From positions 192,484-256,483 of the forward strand of contig JACPIQ010000008.1 in NCBI GenBank assembly GCA_016188005.1: a DNA stretch of 64,000 nt. The letters are read 5' to 3'. The translations under genes were made by a program, and so were the position numbers. Of the stretch, positions 1 to 8,091 are shown piece by piece. The DNA is from Candidatus Rokuibacteriota bacterium (lineage in GTDB: Bacteria; Methylomirabilota; Methylomirabilia; Rokubacteriales; CSP1-6). Within the stretch, counting starts at the first letter, position 1. The number at the start of each line of letters is the position of its first letter. Below the pieces are notes generated by a model. It saw only the letters and a list, made by a program, of their open reading frames with translations. It was not told the origin of the DNA and did no database searches.

Positions 1-169
1 CCCTGAACCCGTGGGCGGCGCCCATCGCCACTGGGAGGAGGCGGCCGCCCAGCTGCGCCTGGCGCTGTCCGCAGCGCTCCGGCAGCTCAGGGCCAGATCC
101 GGGGACGAGCTGGTGAGGGAGCGATACGACCGCTTCCGGCGCATCGGCGTCTTTACGGAACCTGCCTGA
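1..169 (+). CDS. accA: Acetyl-CoA carboxylase carboxyltransferase subunit alpha, C-terminal end (partial)
   Basis: Only the last 55 codons are in the window, reading from base 2 to the TGA at 167-169. The visible peptide starts PEPVGGAHR and ends in RYDRFRRIGVF followed by a short tail. This combination is characteristic of the AccA C-terminus, where a Pro-Glu-Pro-x-Gly-Gly-Ala-His motif is followed by an amphipathic helix and an R-Y-x-x-F-R-x-I-G-V-F end. AccA with AccD transfers the carboxyl group from biotin to acetyl-CoA to make malonyl-CoA in the cytoplasm. The rest of the gene lies upstream of the window. The identification rests on the terminal motif only. Confidence 0.85.
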   Translation, partial: PEPVGGAHRHWEEAAAQLRLALSAALRQLRARSGDELVRERYDRFRRIGVFTEPA

Positions 170-180
170 CCCCCCGCGGT

Positions 181-209
181 TTGACAGCTCCGAGGGCGGG
201 TGTTAACGT
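181..209 (+). promoter_or_regulatory. Sigma70-type promoter upstream of miaB
   Basis: A perfect -35 hexamer TTGACA (181-186) is separated by 17 bp from TAACGT (204-209). It lies between the accA stop (169) and the miaB start (225). Transcription would start near 216, leaving a leader of only about 9 nt with AGGA at 217-220, so the message would be nearly leaderless. Read-through from accA is also possible. Confidence 0.5.
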
Positions 210-224
210 AAGCCCCAGGAATGT

Positions 225-1577
225 ATGCCCAAACTGCACGTCATCACCTACGGTTGCCAGATGAACGAGTACGACTCCGAGCGGGTGGCTGGGCTGCTCG
301 CGGAGGCGAGCTACGAGCGTGCTGAGTCCCCCGAGGCGGCCGACGTGATCCTCCTGAACACCTGCTCCATCCGGGAGCGCGCCGAGGAGAAGGTCTTCTC
401 GCAGCTCGGGGCGTTGCGCAGGCTCAAGCGCGCCAATCCGGATCTGGTCATCGGGGTGATGGGTTGCATGGCGCAGCTCCAGCAGGGGCGGATCCAGGAG
501 CGCGCCCCGTTCGTGGATCTGGTGTTCGGCTCGCCGGCCATCGCCCGGGTCGGGGAACTCGTGGCGCGTGCCCGGGCCGAGCGGCGCCCGCTGGTCGACA
601 CGGGGGAGGGGCCGCTCGTGGCGATCACCCCGCGGCCGGAGCGGCGCGGCCAGCTCAAGGCCTTCGTGACAGTCATGGAGGGCTGCGAGAAACACTGCAC
701 CTTCTGCGTCGTGCCGACCACGCGGGGGAGGGAGCGCAGCCACGCGCCCGGCTCCGTGCTCGCGGAGATCGCCCACCTGGCAGCGCAGGGCTGCCGCGAG
801 GTGACGCTTCTCGGGCAGACGGTGAACGCCTACGGCCGCGACCTCACGCCCCCCACGGACCTCGCGGCGCTCCTCGAGCGGGCGAACGAGATCGATGGCC
901 TCGAGCGGCTCCGGTTCACCACCTCGAACCCCTACAACCTCACCAGCCGGCTGATCCGCGCCATCCGCGACGTCCCGAAGGTGGTGGAGTACCTGCACCT
1001 GCCGTTGCAGTCCGGGTCGGACCGCATCCTCGCCCGCATGAACCGCGGCTACACGTGGGCGCGCTACCTCGAGCTGATCGCCGAGATCAGGGAGACGGTG
1101 CCGGGGATCGCGCTCTCCACCGACCTGATCGTCGGCTTCCCCGGAGAGACCGAGGAGGACTTCGAGGCCACCGTGGCCGCCGTCGGCCAGGTGCGGTACG
1201 ACAACGTCTTCGCGTTCCGCTATTCGCGCCGCCCCGGCACCCCCGCGGCCGCGATGCCGGACCAGGTGCCGGACGAGATCAAGGCCAGCCGCAACACGCG
1301 CCTCCTCGAGGTGGCGGGTCGCGTGGCAGCCGGGAAGAGCGGGGCCCTGGTGGGCCGCGTGCTGCCCGTCCTGGCGGAGGGCCCGTCCCGGAAACATCCG
1401 GCGGAGGCCACCGGCCGGACCCGCTGCAACCGCGTCGTGAACTTCGATCCCGAGGGCCAGGACCTCTCCGGCAAGGTGGTTCCCGTCCTCATCACCCAGG
1501 CCCTGCCTCACAGCCTGCGCGGATCGCTGGCCGGCCGCGAGGCCGCGCTCCAGGGCGCCGCGGCCCCGCGGGCGTAG
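225..1577 (+). CDS. miaB: tRNA-2-methylthio-N6-dimethylallyladenosine synthase MiaB
   Basis: This 450-residue radical SAM methylthiotransferase converts i6A37 to ms2i6A37 in tRNAs reading UNN codons. All six cluster cysteines are visible: C11, C47 and C81 of the N-terminal UPF0004 domain bind one 4Fe-4S cluster, and C154/C158/C161 (CEKHCTFC) bind the radical SAM cluster. A TRAM-like domain follows after about residue 370, and the length is normal for MiaB. The ATG at 225 is preceded by AGGA. The i6A substrate would be made by MiaA, encoded 56 kb away at 57.3-58.3 kb. The neighbouring start of the nuclease gene is 14 nt downstream, so the two are probably co-transcribed. Confidence 0.95.
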   Translation: MPKLHVITYGCQMNEYDSERVAGLLAEASYERAESPEAADVILLNTCSIRERAEEKVFSQLGALRRLKRANPDLVIGVMGCMAQLQQGRIQERAPFVDLVFGSPAIARVGELVARARAERRPLVDTGEGPLVAITPRPERRGQLKAFVTVMEGCEKHCTFCVVPTTRGRERSHAPGSVLAEIAHLAAQGCREVTLLGQTVNAYGRDLTPPTDLAALLERANEIDGLERLRFTTSNPYNLTSRLIRAIRDVPKVVEYLHLPLQSGSDRILARMNRGYTWARYLELIAEIRETVPGIALSTDLIVGFPGETEEDFEATVAAVGQVRYDNVFAFRYSRRPGTPAAAMPDQVPDEIKASRNTRLLEVAGRVAAGKSGALVGRVLPVLAEGPSRKHPAEATGRTRCNRVVNFDPEGQDLSGKVVPVLITQALPHSLRGSLAGREAALQGAAAPRA

Positions 1578-1591
1578 GAGGGAAGCGCGCC

Positions 1592-2119
1592 ATGTGGCTC
1601 GAGATGAAGGTGAAGGGACTGGCCTTGGATCCACTCTCGAACCTGCCCATCCTGATTCTCCGCGACCAGGAGGAGAAGCGCTCGTTGCCCATCTGGGTGG
1701 GGCTCGCGGAGGCCAACGCCATCGCGCTGGAGCTGGAGAAGATCCCGACCCCGCGGCCGATGACCCACGACCTCATCAAGAGCATCCTGGAGGCGCTGCA
1801 CGCGCGGGTCGTGAAGGTGGTGGTCAACGACCTGCGGGAGAACACCTTCTTCGCCGCCATTCACCTTCAGCTCGGCGGCACCGAGATCACCGTCGACTCG
1901 CGCCCGTCGGACGCCATCGCGCTGGCGCTCCGGGTGGCCGCGCCCATCTTCGTCGAGGAAGAGGTTGTTCTCAGGGCGCAGACCGTCGAGGTCGTCCGTG
2001 AGGGGGAGGCGGCTCCCGCCAAGGGCGACGACCAGGAGCGAGTGAAGGAGTGGCTCGACTCGATCAAGCCGGGGGACTTCTTGGACCGCGGCAAGGAGCC
2101 GGGCGGCCCCGCCGAGTAG
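1592..2119 (+). CDS. Bifunctional nuclease (BFN/DUF151) family protein
   Basis: The 175-residue protein starts at the ATG at 1592, which has a good ribosome-binding site (AGGAGGGA) eight bases upstream; longer in-frame extensions run antisense-like through miaB and are not credible. Residues 1-130 match the BFN/DUF151 fold: a conserved LPIWVG stretch near residue 33, a helix rich in A and E, then SRPSDAIALALR near residue 103 and an I-F-V-E-E-E strand. The C-terminal tail has a short WLDSIKPGDF segment like the UVR-linked tail of related bacterial proteins. The family has been linked to nuclease activity, but the role in most bacteria is not established. It sits 3 nt before the glycosyltransferase. 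Confidence 0.85.
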   Translation: MWLEMKVKGLALDPLSNLPILILRDQEEKRSLPIWVGLAEANAIALELEKIPTPRPMTHDLIKSILEALHARVVKVVVNDLRENTFFAAIHLQLGGTEITVDSRPSDAIALALRVAAPIFVEEEVVLRAQTVEVVREGEAAPAKGDDQERVKEWLDSIKPGDFLDRGKEPGGPAE

Positions 2120-2122
2120 TGG

Positions 2123-3256
2123 ATGCGGGTCGCCCTGTTCACCAACAACTACCTGCCCTTCCGGGGCGGCGTCACCACCGCCGTGGAGACGCTCCGCGAG
2201 GGGCTCGAGCGCCTCGGGCACCGCACCTGGGTGTTCGCGCCGGCGCCGGCCGCGCCGGCGGAGGACCCGCCGCGCGTCTTCCGCTACCCGTCGATCCCTG
2301 CGCCCACCTATCCCGGCTTCGCCCTCCCGTTGCCGTTCTCGCCGCGGCTGGGGCGGGCGGCGCGCGGGCTCGGCCTGGACGTCATCCACGCCCAGCACCC
2401 TTTTCTCCTGGGTGTCACGGCGAGGCGATTCGCCCGGCGGCAGCGCCTCCCGCTGGTCTTCACGTACCACACGCGCTACGAGAAGTACGCCCACTACGTG
2501 CCGCTCCCGCAGCGGTTCGTCCGGGCCCTCGCGGTCCGGCTCTCCTGCCGCTTCGCTGACTCGGCGGACGTGGTGGTGGCGCGCGGCGTCGGCACGCGCG
2601 TGGCCGTCGTGCCCACCGGCGTCCCCGTGGAGCAGTTCGTGCCGGGCGACCCGGCCGCGGCCCGGCGGCACCTCGGGCTGCCCTCCGGGGCGCCCCTCTG
2701 CCTCTACGTGGGGCGGCTCGACCGGGAGAAGAGCGTGGAGCGCGTCATCGCGGCGTTCGGGTCCATCGCCGGGGCGATGTCGGACGCGCGGCTCTGGCTG
2801 GTGGGGCAGGGCAGCCATGCCGAGGCGCTTCGCCGGGCGGCCGAGGCGAGCTCGGCGCGCGACCGGATCCACTTCCGGGGGGGCGTCGCGCGGGCAGCGC
2901 TGCCGCCCTACTACCAGGCCGCGGACCTCTTCCTCTTCGCCTCCGAGACGGAGACCCAGGGGCTCGTCCTCGCCGAGGCCCACGCCTGCGGGCTGCCGGC
3001 CGTGGCGGTGCGCGCCTCTGGCGTCGAGGAGGTCGTCGTCGACGGTGAGACGGGCATCCTCACGAAGTCCGATGCCGGCGATCTCGCGGACGCCGCCATC
3101 GCGCTCTTGCTCGACCCCGAGCGACGCCGCGCGATGGGAGCGGCCGGGCGGGCCGTGGCCGAGCGCTCCTTCTCCGCCTCGGCACAGGTGGCGGCCATGG
3201 CGGCCGAGTACTCGCGCCTCTTGGCCCCCTCCCCGCTCGCGTCGCCGCCCCGATGA
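2123..3256 (+). CDS. GT4-family glycosyltransferase (mannosyltransferase-like)
   Basis: The 377-residue protein has the two Rossmann lobes of GT-B enzymes. The N-terminal lobe starts RVALFTNNYLPFRGGV, with a glycine-rich acceptor loop. The C-terminal lobe has the YVGRLDREKSV donor-binding strand near residue 195 and the E-x7-E retaining motif near residue 275, followed by EAHACGLPAVAV. It is similar to PimB/PimC-like and diglucosyldiacylglycerol-type enzymes that glycosylate membrane lipids from a nucleotide sugar. No membrane segment is visible. The last codons (PPR and TGA) lie inside the 5' edge of the hairpin element that fills the following gap, so the element supplies the natural stop. 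The donor and acceptor cannot be assigned. Confidence 0.88.
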   Translation: MRVALFTNNYLPFRGGVTTAVETLREGLERLGHRTWVFAPAPAAPAEDPPRVFRYPSIPAPTYPGFALPLPFSPRLGRAARGLGLDVIHAQHPFLLGVTARRFARRQRLPLVFTYHTRYEKYAHYVPLPQRFVRALAVRLSCRFADSADVVVARGVGTRVAVVPTGVPVEQFVPGDPAAARRHLGLPSGAPLCLYVGRLDREKSVERVIAAFGSIAGAMSDARLWLVGQGSHAEALRRAAEASSARDRIHFRGGVARAALPPYYQAADLFLFASETETQGLVLAEAHACGLPAVAVRASGVEEVVVDGETGILTKSDAGDLADAAIALLLDPERRRAMGAAGRAVAERSFSASAQVAAMAAEYSRLLAPSPLASPPR

Positions 3257-3383
3257 GCCCGAAGGGCGAAGAGGCCGAACCGCAACGCAGAGTCTGTCAC
3301 GTTCAGGCGACATGGTGAGAGCCCGAAGGGCGAAGAGGCCGAACCGCAACGCAGAGTCTGTCACGTTCAGGCGACATGGTGAG
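3249..3383 (+). repeat. Hairpin element, locus 1, with 64-bp tandem duplication
   Basis: Bases 3255-3318 and 3319-3382 are two consecutive copies of a 64-bp unit that I see as identical. Each contains GCCC-GAA-GGGC (a four-pair hairpin), GAAGAGGCC, AACCGCAACGCAGA and CGTTCAGGCGACATGG. The 5' flank GCCCCGATGA overlaps the stop of the glycosyltransferase and the 3' end supplies the ATG of the next small gene. Related single copies lie at 10,849-10,922 and 24,900-24,993 with different but still pairing stem bases. Confidence 0.85.
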
Positions 3384-3636
3384 TAGCCGCGAGCTGCAAC
3401 TGGAGCTCCGGCCGGAGTGGCAGGCAGCCGGCACCGGCTCGGGGCGCAGCGGGCTCCTGGCGGGGGACGGACGGGTGCGCACCCTTGTGCGGGTCCTGGT
3501 GACCTATCCCGAGGTGCAGTACGTCCTGCCCGACCGGATCCGCCTCGAGCCGTCGTCGGATCCGCGTCTTCTGGAGAGCCTCGCACGCTTTCTCGAGCGC
3601 CAGTCATGGCTCGTCGAGCGGGTCACCCTGCGCTGA
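3376..3636 (+). CDS. Hypothetical 86-residue protein
   Basis: I do not recognise this small protein. It begins MVSSRELQLELRPEW and is predicted to be mixed alpha/beta with no signal peptide or membrane segment. The C-terminal half is a charged helix (ESLARFLERQSW) with a beta-like end. The start ATG at 3376 is contributed by the second copy of the 64-bp repeat, with only a weak AGGCGAC upstream. The same start context exists in the first copy but leads into the repeat, not the gene. It ends 22 nt before the diiron protein and could be a small partner subunit, as PaaB is to PaaA, but no sequence similarity to PaaB is apparent. Confidence 0.55.
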   Translation: MVSSRELQLELRPEWQAAGTGSGRSGLLAGDGRVRTLVRVLVTYPEVQYVLPDRIRLEPSSDPRLLESLARFLERQSWLVERVTLR

Positions 3637-3658
3637 GGTCGCCAGGAGAAAAGGGGAG

Positions 3659-4489
3659 ATGCGCATGAGCGAGGCGGAGCGGGAGGAGCGGCTGTTGGCG
3701 AGGATCCGGGCGGGGGAGCGCATCGAGTCCCCCGAGGAGATGACGGAGGAGTACCGGCGCCAGTTGATCCATCTCATGACCATGCAGGCGGACTCGGAGC
3801 TGGCCGGCGCCTTCGGGTACGTGCCGTGGATCATGAAGGCGCCGACGATCGAGGAGAAGCACGTGGTCGCGCAGATCGTCAAGGACGAGGTCCGGCACGC
3901 CCATGTGATGTACGGGCTCCTCGAGGACCTGGGTGTGGATGTGGCGGGCCACGTCGCCAGGCACGACTTCGCGCTCCGGCTCGACGACGCGGCGGCGGAC
4001 ATCGGCACCCGACGAGTGGCCGACGACGCGCGGGTGAACATCTTCTACTACCCCATCGACCGCTGGTCCGACTTCGTGTTCTTCAACTTCTGCATGGACC
4101 GCGGGGCGGGCCATCAACTCGAGGACGTGCGGCAGTGCTCCTACGGGCCGTGGGCGCGTGCCGTCGAGGGCATCTTCAAGGAAGAGAAGATGCACATCCG
4201 CCACGGGGAGCTGTGGGTGGCGCGCCTCGGCACCGATCCCGCCACCCGCGGGGAGGCGCAGGCCGCGCTCGAGAAGTGGTACGTCCGGACGATGAACATC
4301 TTCGGGCGCCCCGGCTCGGCCCGGAATGCGCTCTACCGGAAACATGGCCTGAAGCGCCGCGACAACGACGAGGTGCGGAAGGCCTTCGCCCGGGAGGTGG
4401 CGGCGCTGGCGGAGGCCGCTGGACTCAGGGTGCCCGACTGGACACCCGCGTGGGACCGGCTGCCCGAGGATGCGCAGATTCCCGGCTAG
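3659..4489 (+). CDS. PaaA/PaaC-family ferritin-like diiron protein
   Basis: The 276-residue protein is related to the subunits of the phenylacetyl-CoA 1,2-epoxidase. Two diiron motifs are visible, E77-x-x-H80 (DEVRH) and E176-x-x-H179 (EEKMH), with a further acidic ligand candidate at E47. This is the four-helix-bundle arrangement of bacterial multicomponent monooxygenases. PaaA normally works with PaaB, PaaC, PaaD and the reductase PaaE. None of these is adjacent, so the electron donor and substrate are unknown. The start could be the ATG at 3659 or the ATG at 3665, which has AAGGGGAG at better spacing. A ring epoxidase or another CoA-thioester oxygenase role is inferred from family only. 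Confidence 0.75.
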   Translation: MRMSEAEREERLLARIRAGERIESPEEMTEEYRRQLIHLMTMQADSELAGAFGYVPWIMKAPTIEEKHVVAQIVKDEVRHAHVMYGLLEDLGVDVAGHVARHDFALRLDDAAADIGTRRVADDARVNIFYYPIDRWSDFVFFNFCMDRGAGHQLEDVRQCSYGPWARAVEGIFKEEKMHIRHGELWVARLGTDPATRGEAQAALEKWYVRTMNIFGRPGSARNALYRKHGLKRRDNDEVRKAFAREVAALAEAAGLRVPDWTPAWDRLPEDAQIPG

Positions 4490-4492
4490 CGA

Positions 4493-4524
4493 TCCGGACA
4501 GCGCGCGGGTGGCGCGGGTCCGGA
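4493..4524 (+). terminator. Candidate stem-loop after the diiron gene
   Basis: TCCGGAC (4493-4499) pairs perfectly with GTCCGGA (4518-4524), with a GC-rich loop that can itself pair. It begins 3 nt after the stop codon. There is no T-tract, so this could be a weak intrinsic terminator or a processing structure. Confidence 0.3.
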
Positions 4525-4631
4525 GGCGCTCGCCGAGCGGATCGCGGCCGGTTTGCGGGAGAGACTGAGAGAAGGGAGTGCCGCTTCGCGGCAGCCGCAC
4601 CGGGAGGCCGGACCGGATCAGGTCCGGCGGC

Positions 4632-4660
4632 TTGCACGTTCCGGCCAGGCGCGCTATGGT
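4632..4660 (+). promoter_or_regulatory. Promoter of the first Liv-type transporter operon
   Basis: TTGCAC (4632-4637) and TATGGT (4655-4660) are 17 bp apart. This lies in the 279-bp gap before the binding-protein gene and would give a leader of about 100 nt. A small GGACC/GGTCC hairpin sits just upstream, near 4610-4625. Apart from these and the stem-loop at 4493 I see nothing else in the gap. Confidence 0.5.
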
Positions 4661-4768
4661 CGGCGAGGCTCGGCAGGGAGGGCACTAGGTCAATCGCATG
4701 GCCCCGTGGGCCCGAATCTGTTCCAGGGAGAGGCGCGCCCGATCCGGCGCAGCCAGGGGAGAAAGCGC

Positions 4769-6070
4769 ATGCCATTGCTTCGAACGATGACCGGCACGGC
4801 AGTCCGCATGGTCGTGACCCTGCTCGCGGCCGTCCTCGCCTCCACCCCGGCCCCCGGCCAGGCCCAGCCCGTGCGGCTCGGACTCCTGACGTCGATGACG
4901 GGGCCGGCCGCGGCCACCGGCGAGGACCAGCGGCGGGCGGCGTCACTCGCCGTCGATGAGATCAACGCTGCCGGCGGCGTTGCCGTCAAGGCCAGCAACG
5001 CGCGCCTCAAGCTCGAGCTCAGGATCGGCGACGACCAGACATCCCGGGAGGGCGCGGTATCCGGCGTGACCAGGCTGATCGTCGAGGATAAGGTGAGCCT
5101 GGTGTTCGGCGGACTCGGAAGTGCCTTCGGCATGGCCGCCCTCCCGTTGATCCGGGAGCACGGCGTGCCCTACGTCCCCACGCCCTCGACACCGCTGTTC
5201 ACGCGCACGATGGACATGGGGCCGGACCCGACCAAGTCCATGGTCTTCCACTACCAGGCTACCGGGCTCATGTACGGTGCCGGCACCGTGGACTTCCTGA
5301 TCCAGGAGGTCAAGCCGGTCCTGGCCCCCGGCCGGGCACTGCGGGTCGCCTGGCTCTACCAGGACTCGCCCTTCGGCGCCGAGTATTTCCGTGGCTACAC
5401 CGACCGGGTGAAGGAGAAGGCCTACCCGGTCGAGACCGTCGCGACGGAGCGGTTCAAGGTCGGCGAGACGGACTACCGCTCGCAGCTCACCAAGATCAAG
5501 GCCCTGGCGCCCGACGCGCTGGTTCCGATGGGCTTCCGGGGCGAGACGATTGCCATCCTGCAGCAGGCGGTCCTCGACGTCGGGATGGACCCGAAGCGGG
5601 TGCACCTCGGACCCGTCTGCGCCTGCGCCGACGACCCTCTCTACTACAAGGACCTGGGACGCATCGGGCAGCTCAGCACCATCCTCAGCCTCTACAGCAC
5701 CTACGCGACTCCCAAGGCCGCGGCCTTCGCCAGGTGGCCCGCTTTCCGCCAGCTCTACCAGAAGCGGTACGGCGTGCTGCCGGGGCTGCTCGGAGTCTCC
5801 GCCTACGACGTGGTCCACATCGCGGCCAAGGCGGTCGAGCAAGCGGGAAGTCTCGAACGGACGAAGCTCATCGAAACCCTGGGCAAGCTGGAGATGGGCC
5901 AGGTCGTCCTGCCCGTGAGGGGCAAGATCCGGTTCGACCCCAAGTACCGCGAGGTCGACTTCTACCTCATCGGCCAGCAGCTCGTCTGGGACGACAAGGT
6001 CAAGGAGCTGCGGCCGGTCGTCGTCTGGCCCGGCGAGAGCGCCGAGGCGAAGTACAAGAACCCATCCTGA
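4769..6070 (+). CDS. livK: Branched-chain amino acid-type ABC transporter substrate-binding protein (system 1)
   Basis: This periplasmic type I binding protein has 433 residues from the ATG at 4769, which has AGGGGAGA at ideal spacing; a longer upstream reading is rejected because it would bury the signal peptide. Residues 1-31 form a Sec signal (hydrophobic stretch VVTLLAAVLAS, likely cut near GQA-QP). The mature part starts with VRLGLLTSMTGPAAATGED, the Peripla_BP_6 ligand-binding edge that contacts the alpha-carboxylate/amide of the ligand. Genes for both permeases and both ATPases follow in order, giving a full importer. In this family substrates range from leucine to amides, urea and aromatic acids. 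The catabolic neighbours make a carboxylated or amide substrate likely. Confidence 0.9.
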   Translation: MPLLRTMTGTAVRMVVTLLAAVLASTPAPGQAQPVRLGLLTSMTGPAAATGEDQRRAASLAVDEINAAGGVAVKASNARLKLELRIGDDQTSREGAVSGVTRLIVEDKVSLVFGGLGSAFGMAALPLIREHGVPYVPTPSTPLFTRTMDMGPDPTKSMVFHYQATGLMYGAGTVDFLIQEVKPVLAPGRALRVAWLYQDSPFGAEYFRGYTDRVKEKAYPVETVATERFKVGETDYRSQLTKIKALAPDALVPMGFRGETIAILQQAVLDVGMDPKRVHLGPVCACADDPLYYKDLGRIGQLSTILSLYSTYATPKAAAFARWPAFRQLYQKRYGVLPGLLGVSAYDVVHIAAKAVEQAGSLERTKLIETLGKLEMGQVVLPVRGKIRFDPKYREVDFYLIGQQLVWDDKVKELRPVVVWPGESAEAKYKNPS

Positions 6071-6209
6071 GCGTGGCGCCCCGCCGCCGCCGCGCGGCCG
6101 GAGCCTTCACCCCGGGCATGGGGGGCACTGTCGCGCGCGGGGCTCCGGACGTGCGAGCCCGGCCGCGCGTCCCCGCGCGGCGGACGGCGATCACGGGGAA
6201 GGGCCCGGC

Positions 6210-7091
6210 GTGACGCTCGATCCCGGCAGCCTGCTCCAGGTCCTGACCTGGGGGGTGCTCGTCGGCAGCATCTACATGCTCCTCGCCACAGGGCTCACGC
6301 TGATCTTCGGCGTGATGAAGGTCGTCAACTTCGCCCACGGCGAGCTGATGATGTGGGGCGCCTTCCTCACGCTCCTCGCGACACGGCTGGGCGTGAACCC
6401 ATATCTCGGGATGCTGGGCTCGACACTTCTGGTGGGCCTGCTTGGGGTCGTGATCGAGCGGTGGGGATTCCGTCCCATCCGGGGCACGGCCAAGATCAAC
6501 GAGATCTTCCTGAGCATCGCCCTGATCCTGATCCTCCAGAACGCCCTGGCGCGGGTGTTCATCCCGCACTTCCGCGAGTACGCCCAGATCCGGACGCCGT
6601 ACGCGATGGAGTTCTTCGACCTGGGGCTCCTCAATCTCCGCTACGACTTCGTGATCCTCCTGGCGGTGGCCTGGGCCATCATGCTCGGCCTCTGGGCCTT
6701 CCTCTTCCACACGGCGCCGGGCCGAGAGATGCGGGGCGCCAGCCAGAATCGCGTGGCCTCGATGCTGATGGGGGTCGACGTCCGGCGGATCGACATGCTG
6801 AGCTTCGGGATCGGGGCCGGGCTCGCCGCCCTGGCCGGCTCGCTCTACGGTGTGATCAACCCCTTCAGCCCCTACGCAGGCACGCTTCCCGCCATCAAGG
6901 CCTTCGCGGTCATCATCCTCGGCGGACTGGGAAGCGTGAAGGGCGCCGTGGTCGGCGGGTTGCTCTACGGGGTCGTCGAGGGCTTCGCGACGTTCTTCCT
7001 GGGTGGCTCGTGGCGCGACGCCACCGCCTTCGTCCTGCTCATCGTGGTCCTGATGCTGAGACCCGAGGGCATCTTCAAGGAGGGTGGGTAG
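6210..7091 (+). CDS. livH: Liv-type ABC transporter permease LivH (system 1)
   Basis: The 293-residue inner-membrane permease has about eight hydrophobic segments. The family motif NFAHGELMMWGAF lies near residue 40, the coupling-helix region SQNRVASMLMGVDVRRI near residue 180, and the signature ILGGLGSVKGAVVGG near residue 235. It starts at a GTG (6210) preceded by GGGGAAGG. The 139-bp gap from the binding-protein gene is very GC-rich and shows no clear promoter. It overlaps the LivM gene by 8 nt, so translation is coupled. It should form a heterodimeric channel with LivM. Confidence 0.93.
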   Translation: MTLDPGSLLQVLTWGVLVGSIYMLLATGLTLIFGVMKVVNFAHGELMMWGAFLTLLATRLGVNPYLGMLGSTLLVGLLGVVIERWGFRPIRGTAKINEIFLSIALILILQNALARVFIPHFREYAQIRTPYAMEFFDLGLLNLRYDFVILLAVAWAIMLGLWAFLFHTAPGREMRGASQNRVASMLMGVDVRRIDMLSFGIGAGLAALAGSLYGVINPFSPYAGTLPAIKAFAVIILGGLGSVKGAVVGGLLYGVVEGFATFFLGGSWRDATAFVLLIVVLMLRPEGIFKEGG

Positions 7092-8091
7092 GGTGCGCGC
7101 GGGCGCCGGCAGGCGCCGGTGGCGCACCGTGGGCATCGCCCTGGGGATGCTCCTCACGGCGGGTCTTCCGCTGGCGGTGGTGCGGGAGCTGTTCGTGCTC
7201 CAGATCCTCACCTTCGTGTTCATCTTCGCGATCTACGCGCAGTCCTGGAATCTCGCGGCACAGTCCGGGCAGTTCTCGCTGGGGCACGCCACCTTCCTCG
7301 GCCTCGGCGCGTATGCCTCGGCCCTGGCGGCCGCGCAGCTCGGCCTGCCTCCCGCCGTGGCCATGTTCGTCGGGCCGATCGTGCCCGCCGCCGCCGGGCT
7401 CGGCATCGCACGCCTCTGCCTCAGGCTGCGGGAGTGGTACTTCGGCATGGTCACCTTCGGCTTCACGGCCATCGTCCAGGTGCTGGTCGTCGAGCAATTC
7501 GGATGGCTCACCAACCGCTGGGACGGCATCGACGCCGAGCGGCTGTGGCCCGCGGGGCTTTCCGTGGAGCATGTCGCCGTGCTGAACTACCTGGCGGGCC
7601 TGTTCCTAATGGTCGCCACCTACCTGCTGGCCGCCGCCATGACGTACTCGCGGAGCGGACTGGCCTTCTCGGCGATCCACGACAACGAGGTTGTGGCGAC
7701 CGCCTCCGGCGTGAGCGTGCGCTGGTACCGCCTGATGGCGATGGTGCTGTCCGGCTACCTCGCCGGCCTGGCCGGCGCGCTCAACAGCCACACCCTCACC
7801 CGGCACATCTCGCCCGGCATCTTCGGCGTGGAGGACTCCATCTGGCCGCTGCTCTACACGGTGGCCGGCGGGCTCCGGACCCCGGAGGGCCCGATCCTGG
7901 GAACCCTGGTCGTCCGCGTGTTCTGGGAATGGGCGCTGCGGCGCCTGGGAGGATTCGACAGCCTGATCCTCATCGGCCTCGCGCTGGGGCTCATCGTGAC
8001 GTTCTTTCCGCGGGGGCTCTACGCCCTCGTCACCCGCTTCGCCGCGTGGCTGCCCATCGGGCCCACGCGGCCGGCGCCGGGCGCGCGGTGA
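7084..8091 (+). CDS. livM: Liv-type ABC transporter permease LivM (system 1)
   Basis: The 335-residue permease has an Arg-rich cytoplasmic N-terminus followed by about nine to ten membrane segments. The FSLGHATFLGLGAYA motif lies near residue 63 and the cytoplasmic loop SAIHDNEVVATASGVSVRWY near residue 195, where LivM contacts the ATPase. The GTG at 7084 overlaps the end of LivH; a second GTG at 7093 is an alternative start. The gene ends in a 4-nt GTGA overlap with the first ATPase. The C-terminal region VAGGLRTPEGPILG replaces the more usual GGxGSxxGP, a modest departure from the family norm. Confidence 0.92.
   Translation: MGRVRAGAGRRRWRTVGIALGMLLTAGLPLAVVRELFVLQILTFVFIFAIYAQSWNLAAQSGQFSLGHATFLGLGAYASALAAAQLGLPPAVAMFVGPIVPAAAGLGIARLCLRLREWYFGMVTFGFTAIVQVLVVEQFGWLTNRWDGIDAERLWPAGLSVEHVAVLNYLAGLFLMVATYLLAAAMTYSRSGLAFSAIHDNEVVATASGVSVRWYRLMAMVLSGYLAGLAGALNSHTLTRHISPGIFGVEDSIWPLLYTVAGGLRTPEGPILGTLVVRVFWEWALRRLGGFDSLILIGLALGLIVTFFPRGLYALVTRFAAWLPIGPTRPAPGAR

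Noticed and set aside
464-2119. Long reading frame (about 550 codons) spanning miaB in another frame
   Set aside because: Its N-terminal two thirds are an Arg/Pro/Gly-rich shadow of miaB; only the last 175 codons from ATG 1592 form a recognisable protein.
3255-3382. CRISPR-like direct repeats
   Set aside because: Only two adjacent 64-bp copies without spacers and no cas genes; it is a tandem duplication.
4490-4768. Start of the first binding protein about 70 codons upstream (4553)
   Set aside because: It would place an Arg-rich, low-complexity segment before a clear Sec signal peptide; ATG 4769 has a proper ribosome-binding site.
6071-6209. Small gene or promoter between the system 1 binding protein and livH
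   Set aside because: Only GC-rich sequence with weak self-complementarity; no -35/-10 pair and no plausible start with a ribosome-binding site.
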